Shown: one piece after another, positions 43,750 through 52,705 of the stretch
Layout: every line of letters starts with the position of its first letter
Position numbering within the stretch: position 1 is the first letter of the stretch
NCBI GenBank assembly: GCA_022820725.1
Contig: JAJEFA010000018.1
Location: forward strand, 1-64,000
Direction: 5' to 3'
From: Candidatus Binatia bacterium
GTDB taxonomy: Bacteria > Desulfobacterota > Binatia > Bin18
DNA length: 64,000 nt
Position numbers and translations under genes: made by a program
The notes under the pieces: model-generated
What the model saw: the letters and a program-made list of their open reading frames with translations, nothing else
What the model was told of the DNA's origin: nothing
Databases searched by the model: none

Positions 43750-45144
43750 ATGAACGAGTCAGGAACGCTAACGCCGCTCGGCAGGCGCGACCTTGCCAGC
43801 GTGTTTCACCCAATGGCCCAGATCGCCACACTGAACGAACAGGGTCCGCTGATGATCGTGCGGGGTGAAGGGATTTATGTGTGGGACGAAGACGGCAAGC
43901 AATATATTGACGGGCTGGCCGGACTCTGGTGCACGTCACTCGGCTATGGCAACGAAGAGCTTGCCCAGACGGCCTACGAGCAGATCAAGAAGCTGTCCTA
44001 TGGCCATCTTTTCGCCGACAAGAGCCACGACACGGCCATGCAGCTCGCGGAAAAGCTCAAGGCGGTGGTGCCAGGTGGATTTTCTAAAGTCTTTTTCGGT
44101 CTCTCGGGTTCCGACGCAAACGATACGCAGATCAAGCTCATGCGCTATTACAACAATGCCATCGGGCGACCTGAGAAGAAAAAAATCATCGCCCGGAACA
44201 AAGCCTACCACGGCGTGACGTTCGCCGCGGCCAGCGCGACCGGTTTAGCCCCCTTTCATCAGGGATTTGACCTGCCGGTCGAGAGTTTTCTGCACACCGA
44301 CTGTCCGCACTACTACCGCTTTCATGAGCCGGGCGAAAGTGAAGAGGACTTTACCACCCGGCTGGCCGATAATCTGGAGCAGCTTATCCTGGCGGAAAAC
44401 CCGGATACGGTTGCGGCGTTTATTGCCGAACCGATTATGGGCGCTGGGGGTGTGCTGGTGCCGCCGGATTCCTATTTCCCAAAGATCCAGCAGGTGCTGA
44501 AAAAATACGATGTCCTATTCATCGACGACGAGGTCATCACCGGCTTTGGCCGGACGGGCAACCCTTTCGCCGCCCAGACCTTTGATCTTGAGCCGGCCAC
44601 CATCTCCCTGGCCAAGTCGCTGACCTCGGCCTATCTGCCGTTGAGCGCGGTCATGATCCCCGAGTTCATCTATCAGGCGGTTGCCGAGGTGAGTAAAGAA
44701 TGGGGGATATTCGGTCATGGCTTTACCTATAGCGGTCATCCCGTCTCGGCCGCACTGGGACTCAAGGTGCTCGAAATCTATGAAAGAGACGGCATCTTCG
44801 AGCGGGCGGCCCGGCTCGGTGAGCAGTTTCAGGCCCACCTGCAACAGCTGGCCGACCATCCGCTGGTCGGCGAGGTACGCGGCAAGGGTCTGGTTGGTGC
44901 GTGCGAGCTGGTTATGGACAAGACGACCGGTCAGGCTTTTGATCCAGATGCCGCAGTCGGGAAATACGGCCTGGCCCGCATGAAAGACAACGGCCTGATT
45001 TCCCGGGCCATCGGCGATACGCTGGCGCTGTGTCCGCCGCTCATTGTCTCTGCAGATGAGGTGGACGAGCTCTTCGTACGTTATACAAAGGGACTGAATG
45101 AGACCCTGGACTGGGTCACGCGCCAGGGGTTGCTGGCGGCCTGA
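43750..45144 (+). CDS. Class III PLP-dependent aminotransferase
   Basis: The 464-residue product is an omega-aminotransferase: GEGIYVWDEDGKQYIDGLAGLWC, SGSDANDTQIKLMRYYNNA, KIIARNKAYHGVT, FIDDEVITGFGRTG and the Schiff-base Lys near residue 289 in SLAKSLTSAYLPLSAV. Such enzymes move an amino group from an amine, beta-alanine or omega-amino acid to pyruvate or a keto acid. The ribosome site GGAGG is strong. Together with hyuAB it suggests release and use of an amine from a cyclic amide or imide. Confidence 0.93.
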   Translation: MNESGTLTPLGRRDLASVFHPMAQIATLNEQGPLMIVRGEGIYVWDEDGKQYIDGLAGLWCTSLGYGNEELAQTAYEQIKKLSYGHLFADKSHDTAMQLAEKLKAVVPGGFSKVFFGLSGSDANDTQIKLMRYYNNAIGRPEKKKIIARNKAYHGVTFAAASATGLAPFHQGFDLPVESFLHTDCPHYYRFHEPGESEEDFTTRLADNLEQLILAENPDTVAAFIAEPIMGAGGVLVPPDSYFPKIQQVLKKYDVLFIDDEVITGFGRTGNPFAAQTFDLEPATISLAKSLTSAYLPLSAVMIPEFIYQAVAEVSKEWGIFGHGFTYSGHPVSAALGLKVLEIYERDGIFERAARLGEQFQAHLQQLADHPLVGEVRGKGLVGACELVMDKTTGQAFDPDAAVGKYGLARMKDNGLISRAIGDTLALCPPLIVSADEVDELFVRYTKGLNETLDWVTRQGLLAA

Positions 45145-45184
45145 ATCCAGGCGCGCTGTCTTGATGGCCGCGATTCTCTGCCCT

Positions 45185-45231
45185 GGCCTGAACGATTGTC
45201 GCCCTAGAGGCGAGACTCTGAAGGGGTTCTC
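45185..45231 (+). pseudogene. Possible relic of a TonB-receptor 3' end
   Basis: The stretch GGCCTGAACG then CTAGAGGCGAGACTCT resembles the last codons of the TonB receptor gene (around 39452-39495), with a 2-base deletion and several changes. It sits in the 112-bp gap between the aminotransferase and dehalogenase genes. It may be a decayed duplicate; the short length leaves chance open. Confidence 0.3.
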
Positions 45232-45256
45232 ACGAGCCTCTCTCAGCGGGTCGCCC

Positions 45257-46177
45257 TCAACTTGTGTTCTGAATAAACTGCTGAATGAGTGCGACCAAAG
45301 TCTCCGGCGCGTCTTCCTGACAGAAATGTCCGGCTTGAGACAACTCAACAACCGGGGCACCTGGAAACTGAGCCTGAAATTGTTCTATGGTCGCCTGGGC
45401 CGGCAGCGCCTGATCAAGCATACCCTCAGCCAGCATGACTGGCTTTTGTTTGATGGCGGCTATAGCTGCGGCGTCGCCAACCTCAAATAATTTGGCTCGA
45501 CCCGTAAAAATGTCAATTGGAAATTCAATCGCGCCTTTGCACTCCTCGCGTGTACCAAACGGTGCGCTATAGGCCGCAACCCAGGTATCGTCAACAATGC
45601 CCAGATTCTCGAATCCGATCAGCTTCATCATACTCAGCACAGTGACACGCAGACTACCCAGCACGATGGGCAGGGAGCTATCTTTAATCGCTGGGCCAAC
45701 CCAGCGAAACCACCGCGAATCAAGGCTGATCGCCATACGCTCTTCTGTCCCCGGCTCATAAATGGGCAGGATCGTATTCATGATAAATAGGCGCCTCACC
45801 CGCTCGGGGTGGCGCAGAGCATAGGCTCCGCCAATAAGCCCACCCCAATCCTGCAGGACTAAGGTCAGGTTTTGGACATCTAAGGCGTCGTTGAGCAGAG
45901 CTTCAAGATTCGCCACATGGGTGAGATACGTATACTCTCGATCCTGAGGGGTTTCACTTTTCCCAAAGCCCATGTGGTCAGGCACAATGACACGATGGGT
46001 TGTGGAAAGCGGTGGGATGAATTTGCGGTACAAATACCCCCAGGTCGGTTCGCCATGGAGGCAGACAATAGGGTCCCCCGATCCCTCATCGACATAATGC
46101 ATGCGAAAGCCAGGTGCAGTCGTAAAGTGTGGGGTGAATGGAAAGGTCCCCCTAAAGGTCTCGTTCGCCTCAATCAT
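45257..46177 (-). CDS. Haloalkane dehalogenase-like alpha/beta hydrolase
   Basis: The 306-residue product closely follows haloalkane dehalogenases of the DhlA type: HGEPTWGYLYRKFIPPL (residues 41-57; Trp after Pro-Thr binds halide in the family), the nucleophile D110 followed by W111 in LVLQDWGGLIG, an acid Asp in GMLDQALP, and catalytic H284 in QAGHFCQEDAP. This set predicts hydrolytic removal of halide from an alkyl chain. Epoxide hydrolases share the fold but not the Asp-Trp pair. GGAAG precedes the ATG. It is convergent with the aminotransferase gene. Confidence 0.85.
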   Translation of the reverse strand: MIEANETFRGTFPFTPHFTTAPGFRMHYVDEGSGDPIVCLHGEPTWGYLYRKFIPPLSTTHRVIVPDHMGFGKSETPQDREYTYLTHVANLEALLNDALDVQNLTLVLQDWGGLIGGAYALRHPERVRRLFIMNTILPIYEPGTEERMAISLDSRWFRWVGPAIKDSSLPIVLGSLRVTVLSMMKLIGFENLGIVDDTWVAAYSAPFGTREECKGAIEFPIDIFTGRAKLFEVGDAAAIAAIKQKPVMLAEGMLDQALPAQATIEQFQAQFPGAPVVELSQAGHFCQEDAPETLVALIQQFIQNTS

Positions 46178-46227
46178 AGATACTTCCTTTGCTGACCTCG
46201 CCCGAGAGCGAGGTCACGGAGAGCGTA

Positions 46228-46659
46228 TTACTCTGGCAACACATCGCCGGAGCCGCCCATTTCGGCCGGTACATCTTTCTGTTTGACAATGCCGTCGTGG
46301 ATACGCAGCACGGTTTCCTCGTAGAAGACGTGCACGCCGGGCTGAAAAGGAAGATCCGGTATAATGGCCGCATACACATCGGTCAGGCCCATGCCGGGAT
46401 GCTCGGTGAATAGATGACCGCCGCAGGCCTTACACCACTTGCGATGACTGTTGTCGGTCTTGGCATAAGTCCCAATATTATCCGCTCCCTGGGTGACCTG
46501 CACCGCATCGGGCGGCCACAAGGTAAAGGCGTTGACCGGCCCCGCCGACCAGTGGCGGCACGACTCACAGTGGCAGTAGCCCATCGCCGCGGGGGCGCCG
46601 GTGACGGTCAACTGCACGGCTCCACAAAAACAGCTCCCATTATAAGTGTTCTCACCCAT
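46228..46659 (-). CDS. GFA-family zinc protein (CENP-V/GFA domain)
   Basis: The 143-residue product has the GFA zinc-binding motifs: GSCFCGAVQLTV, GYCHCESCRHWSAG and KWCKACGGHLFTEHPG. The founding member was described as glutathione-dependent formaldehyde-activating enzyme, but most members have no proven activity. The ATG at 46659 follows AGGAGGAG. It lies 50 bp upstream of the dehalogenase gene on the same strand, so detoxifying a product of dehalogenation is conceivable. Confidence 0.85.
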   Translation of the reverse strand: MGENTYNGSCFCGAVQLTVTGAPAAMGYCHCESCRHWSAGPVNAFTLWPPDAVQVTQGADNIGTYAKTDNSHRKWCKACGGHLFTEHPGMGLTDVYAAIIPDLPFQPGVHVFYEETVLRIHDGIVKQKDVPAEMGGSGDVLPE

Positions 46660-46785
46660 CTTTCTCCTCCTGTTGGTTTGCGGTTTCTCCAATCCCTTGC
46701 CTCCTTGTTACCTAGCCTCGCAGGGCTGGCCTCGCAACCCCGCGTCGTCGCGGCGTACTCCGTACAGGACAACGGTTACCCGATA

Positions 46786-46814
46786 TTGCTCTCAGGCTGG
46801 TTGCCAGATAAATA
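46786..46814 (+). promoter_or_regulatory. Possible promoter for the amidohydrolase
   Basis: TTGCTC (46786-46791), a 17-nt spacer and TAAATA (46809-46814) lie 59 bp before the amidohydrolase ATG, in the 213-bp gap after the divergent GFA gene. Both boxes are partial matches. Confidence 0.35.
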
Positions 46815-46872
46815 TATGGTGCTCTCAGCCAATATCAACGATCAGACAAAGAGCATCAAAGGAGGTCTGTGC

Positions 46873-48597
46873 ATGCACGAGATAGTCATTCGTGGCGGAA
46901 AAATTGTTGACGGAACGGGGAGGCCGGCTTTTACCGGTGACGTGGCCATTGCCGATGGGCGTATTGTCGCTGTCGGCAAAGACCTGGGAAGCGCAAAGCA
47001 GACGGTGAATGCCGATGGGCTGCTGGTCACACCGGCCTGGGTCGACGCGCATACCCACTATGACGGCCAGGTGGCCTGGGACGAACAAATGACCCCGTCG
47101 CTCTGGCACGGCGTTTCGACCGTGGTCATGGGAAACTGCGGTGTGGGCTTTGCGCCGGCCACACCGGATCGTCACGAGTGGCTGATCGGTCTCATGGAGG
47201 GTGTCGAAGACATTCCCGGTCCGTCATTATCGGCTGGACTGCCCTGGGGTTGGCAGAGCTTTGCCGAATACCTCGATGTGCTGGATGGCATGCCCCGCAC
47301 CCTGGACGCGGGTGGCATGATTACCCACGGTGCGGTGCGGGCTTTTGTCATGGGCGAACGCGGAGCAAAGAACGAGCCCGCGACCGAAGAGGACATCGCC
47401 AAGATGGCAGCCATTGTCAAAGACGCCGTCCTCGCCGGTGCACTCGGCTTTTCAAGTTCACGGACTCTGGTGCATACGGCTAATGACGGCGAACCAGTCC
47501 CCGGCACGTTTGCCCATGAAGATGAGTTGATCGGGATTGCCCGGGCCGTGCGCTCAACCGGACGCGGTATTCTGGAGATGGTCCCGCGCGGCATTGCCGG
47601 CGAAGACCCGGACCTGCTGCAAGAAGTGGATATGATGATCCGGGTCTCCCGGGCGACGGGCTGTCCGCTGACTTTCCTCCTGCCTCAGAACAATAGCTAT
47701 CCCACCCAATGGCATGAGGTTATGGCAAAATGTACCGCCGCGGTGGAAGGGGGTGTGCCGATCACGCCGATGGTGTTTGTGCGCCCGGTTTGTGTGCTGT
47801 TCAGCTTCCAGGGGGAGAATCCGTTCGAATATCTACCGAGTTTCCAACCGCTGAAAAAACTGTCTCACGACGAGAAGATGGCCGCGCTGCGGAAGCCCGA
47901 GTTGCGCCAAAAGCTGCTCACGGAACAAGACCCCCACACCACCGGGATGTCCCTGCTGTATCAGAATGCGCGGGTCTGGGAGCGCACCTATCCCATGGGT
48001 GAGGAACTGAGCTACGAGCCGAGCGCTGACCGGAGCGTAGCGACGATTGCCAAGCGTGAAGGCCGCAGCCCACGCGAGGTGATCTATGATCTGATGCTCG
48101 AACAAAACGGTCGGGCTTTTCTGATGTATGCCGCAGCCGGCTATGCGGACGGCAATGCCGACTCGCTCCACCAGCTGATCTGCGATCCCATTACGGTGAT
48201 GGGCGGCAGCGACGCGGGCGCGCACGTACGTCAGATTATTGACGCGGGTGTCCCCACCTATGCCCTGACCCACTGGACGCGGGACAAAGCCGAGGATGAT
48301 CCCAAGCGCTTGCCGCTGGAGTTTGTGGTCAAGAAACTCACCCACGATGGTGCGCGTCTGTTTGGCATGCAGGATCGCGGCACGCTTGAGCCGGGGGCCA
48401 AGGCTGATGTGAACCTGATTGATTATGATAATCTGAGCGTCAGTCATCCCGAGATGGTCTACGACCTGCCGGCCGGTATGCCGCGCCTGATGCAGACCGC
48501 TCAAGGCTATGAGAAAACCTATGTGAGCGGCGAAGTCGTGCAAGAAAACGGGAAAGACACGGGCGCCCGGCCAGGGCGTGTTGTCCGCAGTGCGTAA
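46873..48597 (+). CDS. N-acyl-D-amino-acid deacylase-type amidohydrolase
   Basis: The 574-residue metal hydrolase starts with IVIRGGKIVDGTGRPAFTGDVAIADGRI. It has DAHTHYDGQVAWDEQM (HxH metal pair), GNCGVGFAP (conserved Cys as in D-aminoacylase), SRTLVHTANDGEPVPGTFAHEDELI, GGSDAGAHVRQI (catalytic Asp) and a closing small beta domain (LEPGAKADVNLIDYD). It would remove acyl groups from D-amino acids or cleave related cyclic amides. AAAGGAGG is 8 nt before the ATG at 46873; the longer frame upstream overlaps the divergent GFA gene and is rejected. Confidence 0.88.
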   Translation: MHEIVIRGGKIVDGTGRPAFTGDVAIADGRIVAVGKDLGSAKQTVNADGLLVTPAWVDAHTHYDGQVAWDEQMTPSLWHGVSTVVMGNCGVGFAPATPDRHEWLIGLMEGVEDIPGPSLSAGLPWGWQSFAEYLDVLDGMPRTLDAGGMITHGAVRAFVMGERGAKNEPATEEDIAKMAAIVKDAVLAGALGFSSSRTLVHTANDGEPVPGTFAHEDELIGIARAVRSTGRGILEMVPRGIAGEDPDLLQEVDMMIRVSRATGCPLTFLLPQNNSYPTQWHEVMAKCTAAVEGGVPITPMVFVRPVCVLFSFQGENPFEYLPSFQPLKKLSHDEKMAALRKPELRQKLLTEQDPHTTGMSLLYQNARVWERTYPMGEELSYEPSADRSVATIAKREGRSPREVIYDLMLEQNGRAFLMYAAAGYADGNADSLHQLICDPITVMGGSDAGAHVRQIIDAGVPTYALTHWTRDKAEDDPKRLPLEFVVKKLTHDGARLFGMQDRGTLEPGAKADVNLIDYDNLSVSHPEMVYDLPAGMPRLMQTAQGYEKTYVSGEVVQENGKDTGARPGRVVRSA

Positions 48598-48618
48598 AGC
48601 GCCTTGTCTTCAGATAAT

Positions 48619-48643
48619 GGGAGTGGACATCCTGCCCGCTCCC
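48619..48643 (+). terminator. Hairpin after the amidohydrolase, possible terminator
   Basis: GGGAGTG pairs with CGCTCCC (one G-T) around an 11-nt loop, 21 bp after the stop codon. The downstream bases are pyrimidine-rich but not a clean T-run, so termination is only suggested. Confidence 0.35.
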
Positions 48644-48706
48644 GCTTCTCTTCCCAAGAATCGATCATTCCCATCTTGACTGCACGAATCAGAAGGAGGG
48701 CAACGT

Positions 48707-49582
48707 ATGGATATTGGTATCCTTGTGCCGGCAACAGTAGAGACGCAGAATATCACTGAAATCGCGCAACGGGTCGAAGGCTTGGGTTTCGAGTCCCTCT
48801 GGATACCCGAGCATCCGGTGATTCCCGTGGGCTTCAAGACCGAGGTGCCTGGGGGTGGGACCCTGCCCGAGCACTACAACCGCTGGGCCGACCCGTTTAT
48901 TGCGCTGACCATGGCCGCGGCCGCCACCACCACGCTCAAGCTGGCCACCGGCATTTGTTTGTTCCCGGAGCGCGAGCCGCTCATCACTGCAAAAGTGATC
49001 GCCACCCTCGATCTCTATTCCGGTGGTCGGACCATTATTGGGGTCGGTGCCGGCTGGCTGCGTGAAGAAACCGAGGTCATGGGCACCAACTTCCGGCTAC
49101 GCTGGCGACGCCTGCGCGAAACAACCGAAGCGCTGCGTATCTGCTGGACCGAGAACGAGCCCAGCTATCAAGGCGAAATGGTCCAGTTCCCGCCCGTCTT
49201 CTGCGATCCCAAGCCAGTCCAAAAGGCCGGTCCGCCCATCTTTTTGGGCGGCCATGTGCCAAAGGCGCTGGAGCGTGTCGCCCGGACCTACGATGGCTGG
49301 TGTCCGCTCGCATTTGACCCTGAGGACTATAAAACCAAGGTCGAATCGATCCGGACCATGGCCAGAGAGTTTGGCCGTGACCCGGACGCATTACAGATGT
49401 CGGCTTTTATTGATCCCAAGGACGGAGCCCTCTCAGCCGATGAGATGAAAGCCTATCGTGACGCTGGCGCAAGCCGGATCGTACTCTTCTCCCAGCCCTT
49501 TGCCAAAGCGATTGCGACTGGCCAAGCCATGGCCTGCATAGACACGGTCGCGCCCATTGTGGAAGCGGCTCAAGGGGTATAA
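48707..49582 (+). CDS. Luciferase-like F420/flavin-dependent oxidoreductase (LLM class)
   Basis: The 291-residue product begins MDIGILVPATVETQNITEIAQRVEGLGFESLWIPEHP and has LKLATGICLFPEREPLITAKVIATLDLYSGGRTIIGVGAGW and KAGPPIFLGGHVPKALERVART. This is the pattern of the F420-dependent subgroup. It is closely similar in layout to the protein at 62145-63020 (same length, same GAGW region), so the two are probable paralogues. AGGAGGG precedes the ATG. The substrate is unknown. Confidence 0.88.
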   Translation: MDIGILVPATVETQNITEIAQRVEGLGFESLWIPEHPVIPVGFKTEVPGGGTLPEHYNRWADPFIALTMAAAATTTLKLATGICLFPEREPLITAKVIATLDLYSGGRTIIGVGAGWLREETEVMGTNFRLRWRRLRETTEALRICWTENEPSYQGEMVQFPPVFCDPKPVQKAGPPIFLGGHVPKALERVARTYDGWCPLAFDPEDYKTKVESIRTMAREFGRDPDALQMSAFIDPKDGALSADEMKAYRDAGASRIVLFSQPFAKAIATGQAMACIDTVAPIVEAAQGV

Positions 49583-49590
49583 CACCATTT

Positions 49591-49626
49591 CCCCTCACCC
49601 TGGCCCTCTCCCCCAAGGGGAGAGGG
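49591..49626. repeat. REP-like palindromic repeat
   Basis: After a CCCCTCACCCTGG lead, CCCTCTCCCC (49604-49613) pairs perfectly with GGGGAGAGGG (49617-49626) around a 3-base loop. This CCCTCTCCCC/GGGGAGAGGG element occurs in many unrelated bacterial genomes as an intergenic palindrome. Here it lies between the LLM and FG-GAP genes and may also stop transcription. Confidence 0.6.
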
Positions 49627-49709
49627 AATAGCTTTTCCCGAGAAGGTGGCTTGAAGAGGCAGGAATAAAAAACCCATTGACCGTGTCGAGCGCAGTAAGG
49701 AGTTTCAGC

Positions 49710-51110
49710 ATGTCCGGGCCATATCGTTTTTCAGTCTATCCTCTGCTGGTGAGTCTTGCTCTCACCACTTTCCTGCTGGCGAGTCCCTCTGCGTGGGCCG
49801 GTCCGAATATCAAAATCCTGGATAATCCTATCCGCATGCGTTTTTCCAGCTTTTCGACCTCACTGGCCATGCTGGACGATATAACGGGCGATGGCATCCC
49901 GGATTACCTGGTTGGCGCGTATGACCAGCCTTATGCCAGGAAAGGGATGACCGGGAAGGAGGTCGGCTTCGGCGGTGCCGAAAAGTCCGGAAAAAACGTG
50001 GACCACCAGGGCCGGGCCTTTGTCTTTGACGGGCAGACGGCCAAACTGCTCTATACGCTCGATCATCCGTTTCCGCAAAAGGCCGCGGCCTTTGCCTGCT
50101 CGGTGGCCTCGGCTGGCGATGTGGACCAGGATGGACTACCAGATTTATTGATCGGTGCCTTTGGCCAGAATAAAGGGGGCCAAGCCTATGTCTTCAGTGG
50201 TGCGGACGGGGCGTATTTGCTCACGCTCAAACCGCCGGAGTCGCAGCCTGGCGCGGGCTTTGGCTGGTCGGTCACCGGCATTGGTGATGTTACCGGTGAT
50301 ACTCTTCCCGAGCTAGTCGTGGGTGCCTATAACCAGAACGGAGAGGGCAGGGCGTTTGTCTACAGCGGCCAGGATGGATCGCTCGTGTATACACTGAGAC
50401 CGCCCACCGACCGGGGTGGCTCTGCGTTTGGATGGTTTGTGAACTCTGCCGGAGATCTCAACCATGACGGTGTCCAGGAGATCGCGGTGGGTGCGCCCTA
50501 CACCACGGTTGGCAATCTGAGCGTCCAAGGGCGCGCATATGTCTATAGTGGTGCGGACGGCCAATTACTGCTTACGATCGAAAATCCCGATCCCAAAGAA
50601 GGCTCAACTTTTGGCTGGCGGGTGGTCGGCGCTGGGGATCTGAATAAAGACGGGACACCCGATCTGCTGATCGGCGCGCCCTACCATGACGTGGGTGCCT
50701 ATCAGGGCCAGGGCGTGGCCTACGCCATCAGCGGGCAGGACGGCTCCGTGCTCTATACCCTTAAAGATCCATTCCCGCGCAAGCATGCCGGCTTTGGCTG
50801 GGCGCTGGCCACCAGTATGGACGTGAACGCAGACGAGGTGCCTGAGATTATCGTTGGCGCTCCATTTCAGGCTGTGGATGCGTTCGACATCCAAGGCGAG
50901 GTGTTTGTCTATAATGGGCGTGACGGACGGCACCTCATGACGCTCGATAACCCGTGGGGCCATCAGGGATCGAAATTCGGTTACACCGTACTCTCGCCGG
51001 GCGATCTGAATCAGGACGGCATTCCGGAGTTCGCCATGAGTACCCCTGGCCAGCACATCATGGGTGAGGTCAACGTCGGGCGCGTGTATCTTTTTGAATC
51101 ACGGCGGTAA
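49710..51110 (+). CDS. Exported FG-GAP (integrin-alpha-like) seven-bladed propeller protein
   Basis: The 466-residue product has a signal peptide ending ASPSAWA and then seven repeats of the FG-GAP type, each with a Ca-binding-like loop and closing motif (GDVDQDGLPDLLIGA, GDLNHDGVQEIAVGA, GDLNKDGTPDLLIGA and so on). The count suits a complete propeller. Such proteins sit in the periplasm or at the surface; the ligand is unknown. The ATG at 49710 has AAGGAG 8 nt upstream. The next gene starts directly after its stop codon. Confidence 0.85.
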   Translation: MSGPYRFSVYPLLVSLALTTFLLASPSAWAGPNIKILDNPIRMRFSSFSTSLAMLDDITGDGIPDYLVGAYDQPYARKGMTGKEVGFGGAEKSGKNVDHQGRAFVFDGQTAKLLYTLDHPFPQKAAAFACSVASAGDVDQDGLPDLLIGAFGQNKGGQAYVFSGADGAYLLTLKPPESQPGAGFGWSVTGIGDVTGDTLPELVVGAYNQNGEGRAFVYSGQDGSLVYTLRPPTDRGGSAFGWFVNSAGDLNHDGVQEIAVGAPYTTVGNLSVQGRAYVYSGADGQLLLTIENPDPKEGSTFGWRVVGAGDLNKDGTPDLLIGAPYHDVGAYQGQGVAYAISGQDGSVLYTLKDPFPRKHAGFGWALATSMDVNADEVPEIIVGAPFQAVDAFDIQGEVFVYNGRDGRHLMTLDNPWGHQGSKFGYTVLSPGDLNQDGIPEFAMSTPGQHIMGEVNVGRVYLFESRR

Positions 51111-52583
51111 GTGGGCGAGTCTTCTCAACGCATCCTGCTCACCGGCGCAACGGGCTATGTCGGTGGACGCTTGCTCAAGGCCCTGGAACGGACGGGCCAT
51201 GTCGTCCGCTGTCTCGCGCGGCAGCCCGCATTTTTGCAACCACGCGTTGGGCCGCATACTGAAGTCGTCGCCGGCGATGTCCTGAATCCGGCCTCTCTGG
51301 ATGCTGCGCTCCGGCACGTGCATACGGCCTACTACCTCGTCCACTCCATGGGGTCGGCCGGAGCATTCGAAGAGCAGGACCGTCAGGCGGCCTACAATTT
51401 CGGACGGGCCGCACGTCAGGCTGGAGTCCGGCGCTTGATCTACCTCGGCGGTCTGGGCGATAGCGCCGGTCCGCTCTCGTCTCACCTGCGGAGCAGACAG
51501 GAAGTCGGCCGCATTCTACACGCCTCGGGCATCCAGACCATTGAACTGCGCGCGTCGATTGTCATCGGCTCCGGCAGCCTGTCTTTTGAGATGATCCGAT
51601 CTCTGGTCGAACGTTTACCCGTCATGCTCACGCCGCGCTGGGTATCTGTTCAAGCCCAACCGATTGCCATTACGGATTTACTGGCCTATCTGACAGACGC
51701 GCTCGAGTTGCGCTGTACGGGCAATCAAGTCTTTGAAATTGGAGGGGCCGACCAGGTCTCGTATCGGGAATTGATGCAGGAGTATGCCCGGCAGCGGGGG
51801 GTCAGACGCTGGATGTTCTCCGTTCCGGTTCTGACCCCACGTCTGTCGAGTCTGTGGTTGGGTCTTGTCACACCGCTCTATGCTCGCGTTGGTCGCAAAC
51901 TGGTCGAGAGTTTGCGGCATCCAACCATTGTGCAAGACGACTCAGCCTTACGGCATTTTACCATTCGTCCCATCGGGGTACGTGAGGCCATTGCCCAGGC
52001 CTTACGAAATGAAGACCTGGAGCTTGCCGAGTCCCGCTGGTCTGATGCGCTCTCTATGGCCGGTCCGCTCCGGATGTGGGGCGGCGTTCGGTTTGGTCCC
52101 CGCCTTATTGACTCTCGGACTGTTCACGTTCCCGTCTCACCGACAGTGGCTTTTCGCCCGATTCTTCGTATCGGTGGAGAGGCCGGTTGGTATTACGGCG
52201 ACTGGCTGTGGCAACTACGCGGCTTTCTCGACCTGCTGCTCGGTGGAGTCGGCATGCGCCGTGGCCGCCCGCACCCCGACCACCTCAAGGTCGGTGACAC
52301 GTTGGACTGCTGGCGGGTCGAGGCAATTGAGTCCGACCGCCTTTTACGCTTGCAGGCCGAGATGAAGCTTCCTGGCCGGGCTTGGCTGGAGTTTGTTGTT
52401 GAAGGCGATGAGCATCGGGCTACCATTCGCCAAACCGCCGTCTTCGACCCGCTCGGCCTCTTGGGTCTTGTCTACTGGTATGGCATCTACCCGCTTCACC
52501 AACTGGTGTTTGCCGGTATGCTTAGAGGCATTGCAGCCGCAGGAAAACGCGCAGGGGGGAGGCTGACGCAGGACAATGGATGA
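51111..52583 (+). CDS. Atypical SDR/NAD-dependent epimerase fused to DUF2867
   Basis: The 490-residue product has an N-terminal extended/atypical Rossmann domain (ILLTGATGYVGGRLLKAL, YYLVHSMG, RLIYLGGLGD) and, from about residue 310, a SRPBCC-like DUF2867 domain (GGEAGWYYGDWLWQLRGFLDLLLGGVGMRRGR). This fusion is a known architecture without a clear biochemical role; membrane-associated lipid or quinone-type reductases have been suggested for relatives. The start is GTG, adjoining the FG-GAP stop codon, so the two are translated together. Confidence 0.85.
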   Translation: MGESSQRILLTGATGYVGGRLLKALERTGHVVRCLARQPAFLQPRVGPHTEVVAGDVLNPASLDAALRHVHTAYYLVHSMGSAGAFEEQDRQAAYNFGRAARQAGVRRLIYLGGLGDSAGPLSSHLRSRQEVGRILHASGIQTIELRASIVIGSGSLSFEMIRSLVERLPVMLTPRWVSVQAQPIAITDLLAYLTDALELRCTGNQVFEIGGADQVSYRELMQEYARQRGVRRWMFSVPVLTPRLSSLWLGLVTPLYARVGRKLVESLRHPTIVQDDSALRHFTIRPIGVREAIAQALRNEDLELAESRWSDALSMAGPLRMWGGVRFGPRLIDSRTVHVPVSPTVAFRPILRIGGEAGWYYGDWLWQLRGFLDLLLGGVGMRRGRPHPDHLKVGDTLDCWRVEAIESDRLLRLQAEMKLPGRAWLEFVVEGDEHRATIRQTAVFDPLGLLGLVYWYGIYPLHQLVFAGMLRGIAAAGKRAGGRLTQDNG

Positions 52584-52705
52584 GGGGTCGGACTGCTGTC
52601 CACCGGCGGACTCAGGCGAATCTTTGTCACGCTGTCCATAGAGACTGGCGTTCCTCTCGTCGCTGTATTATCTTTTCCCGCATAGCATAGGCGAGGAGTA
52701 GGCTG

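Noticed and set aside
46414..46872. Long N-terminal extension of the amidohydrolase frame
   Set aside because: It overlaps the divergent GFA gene, has no family similarity, and a strong ribosome site marks the ATG at 46873.
49591..49626. CRISPR-like repeat
   Set aside because: Only one copy is present with no spacers; it fits a REP-type palindrome. No CRISPR array or cas gene was seen in the window.
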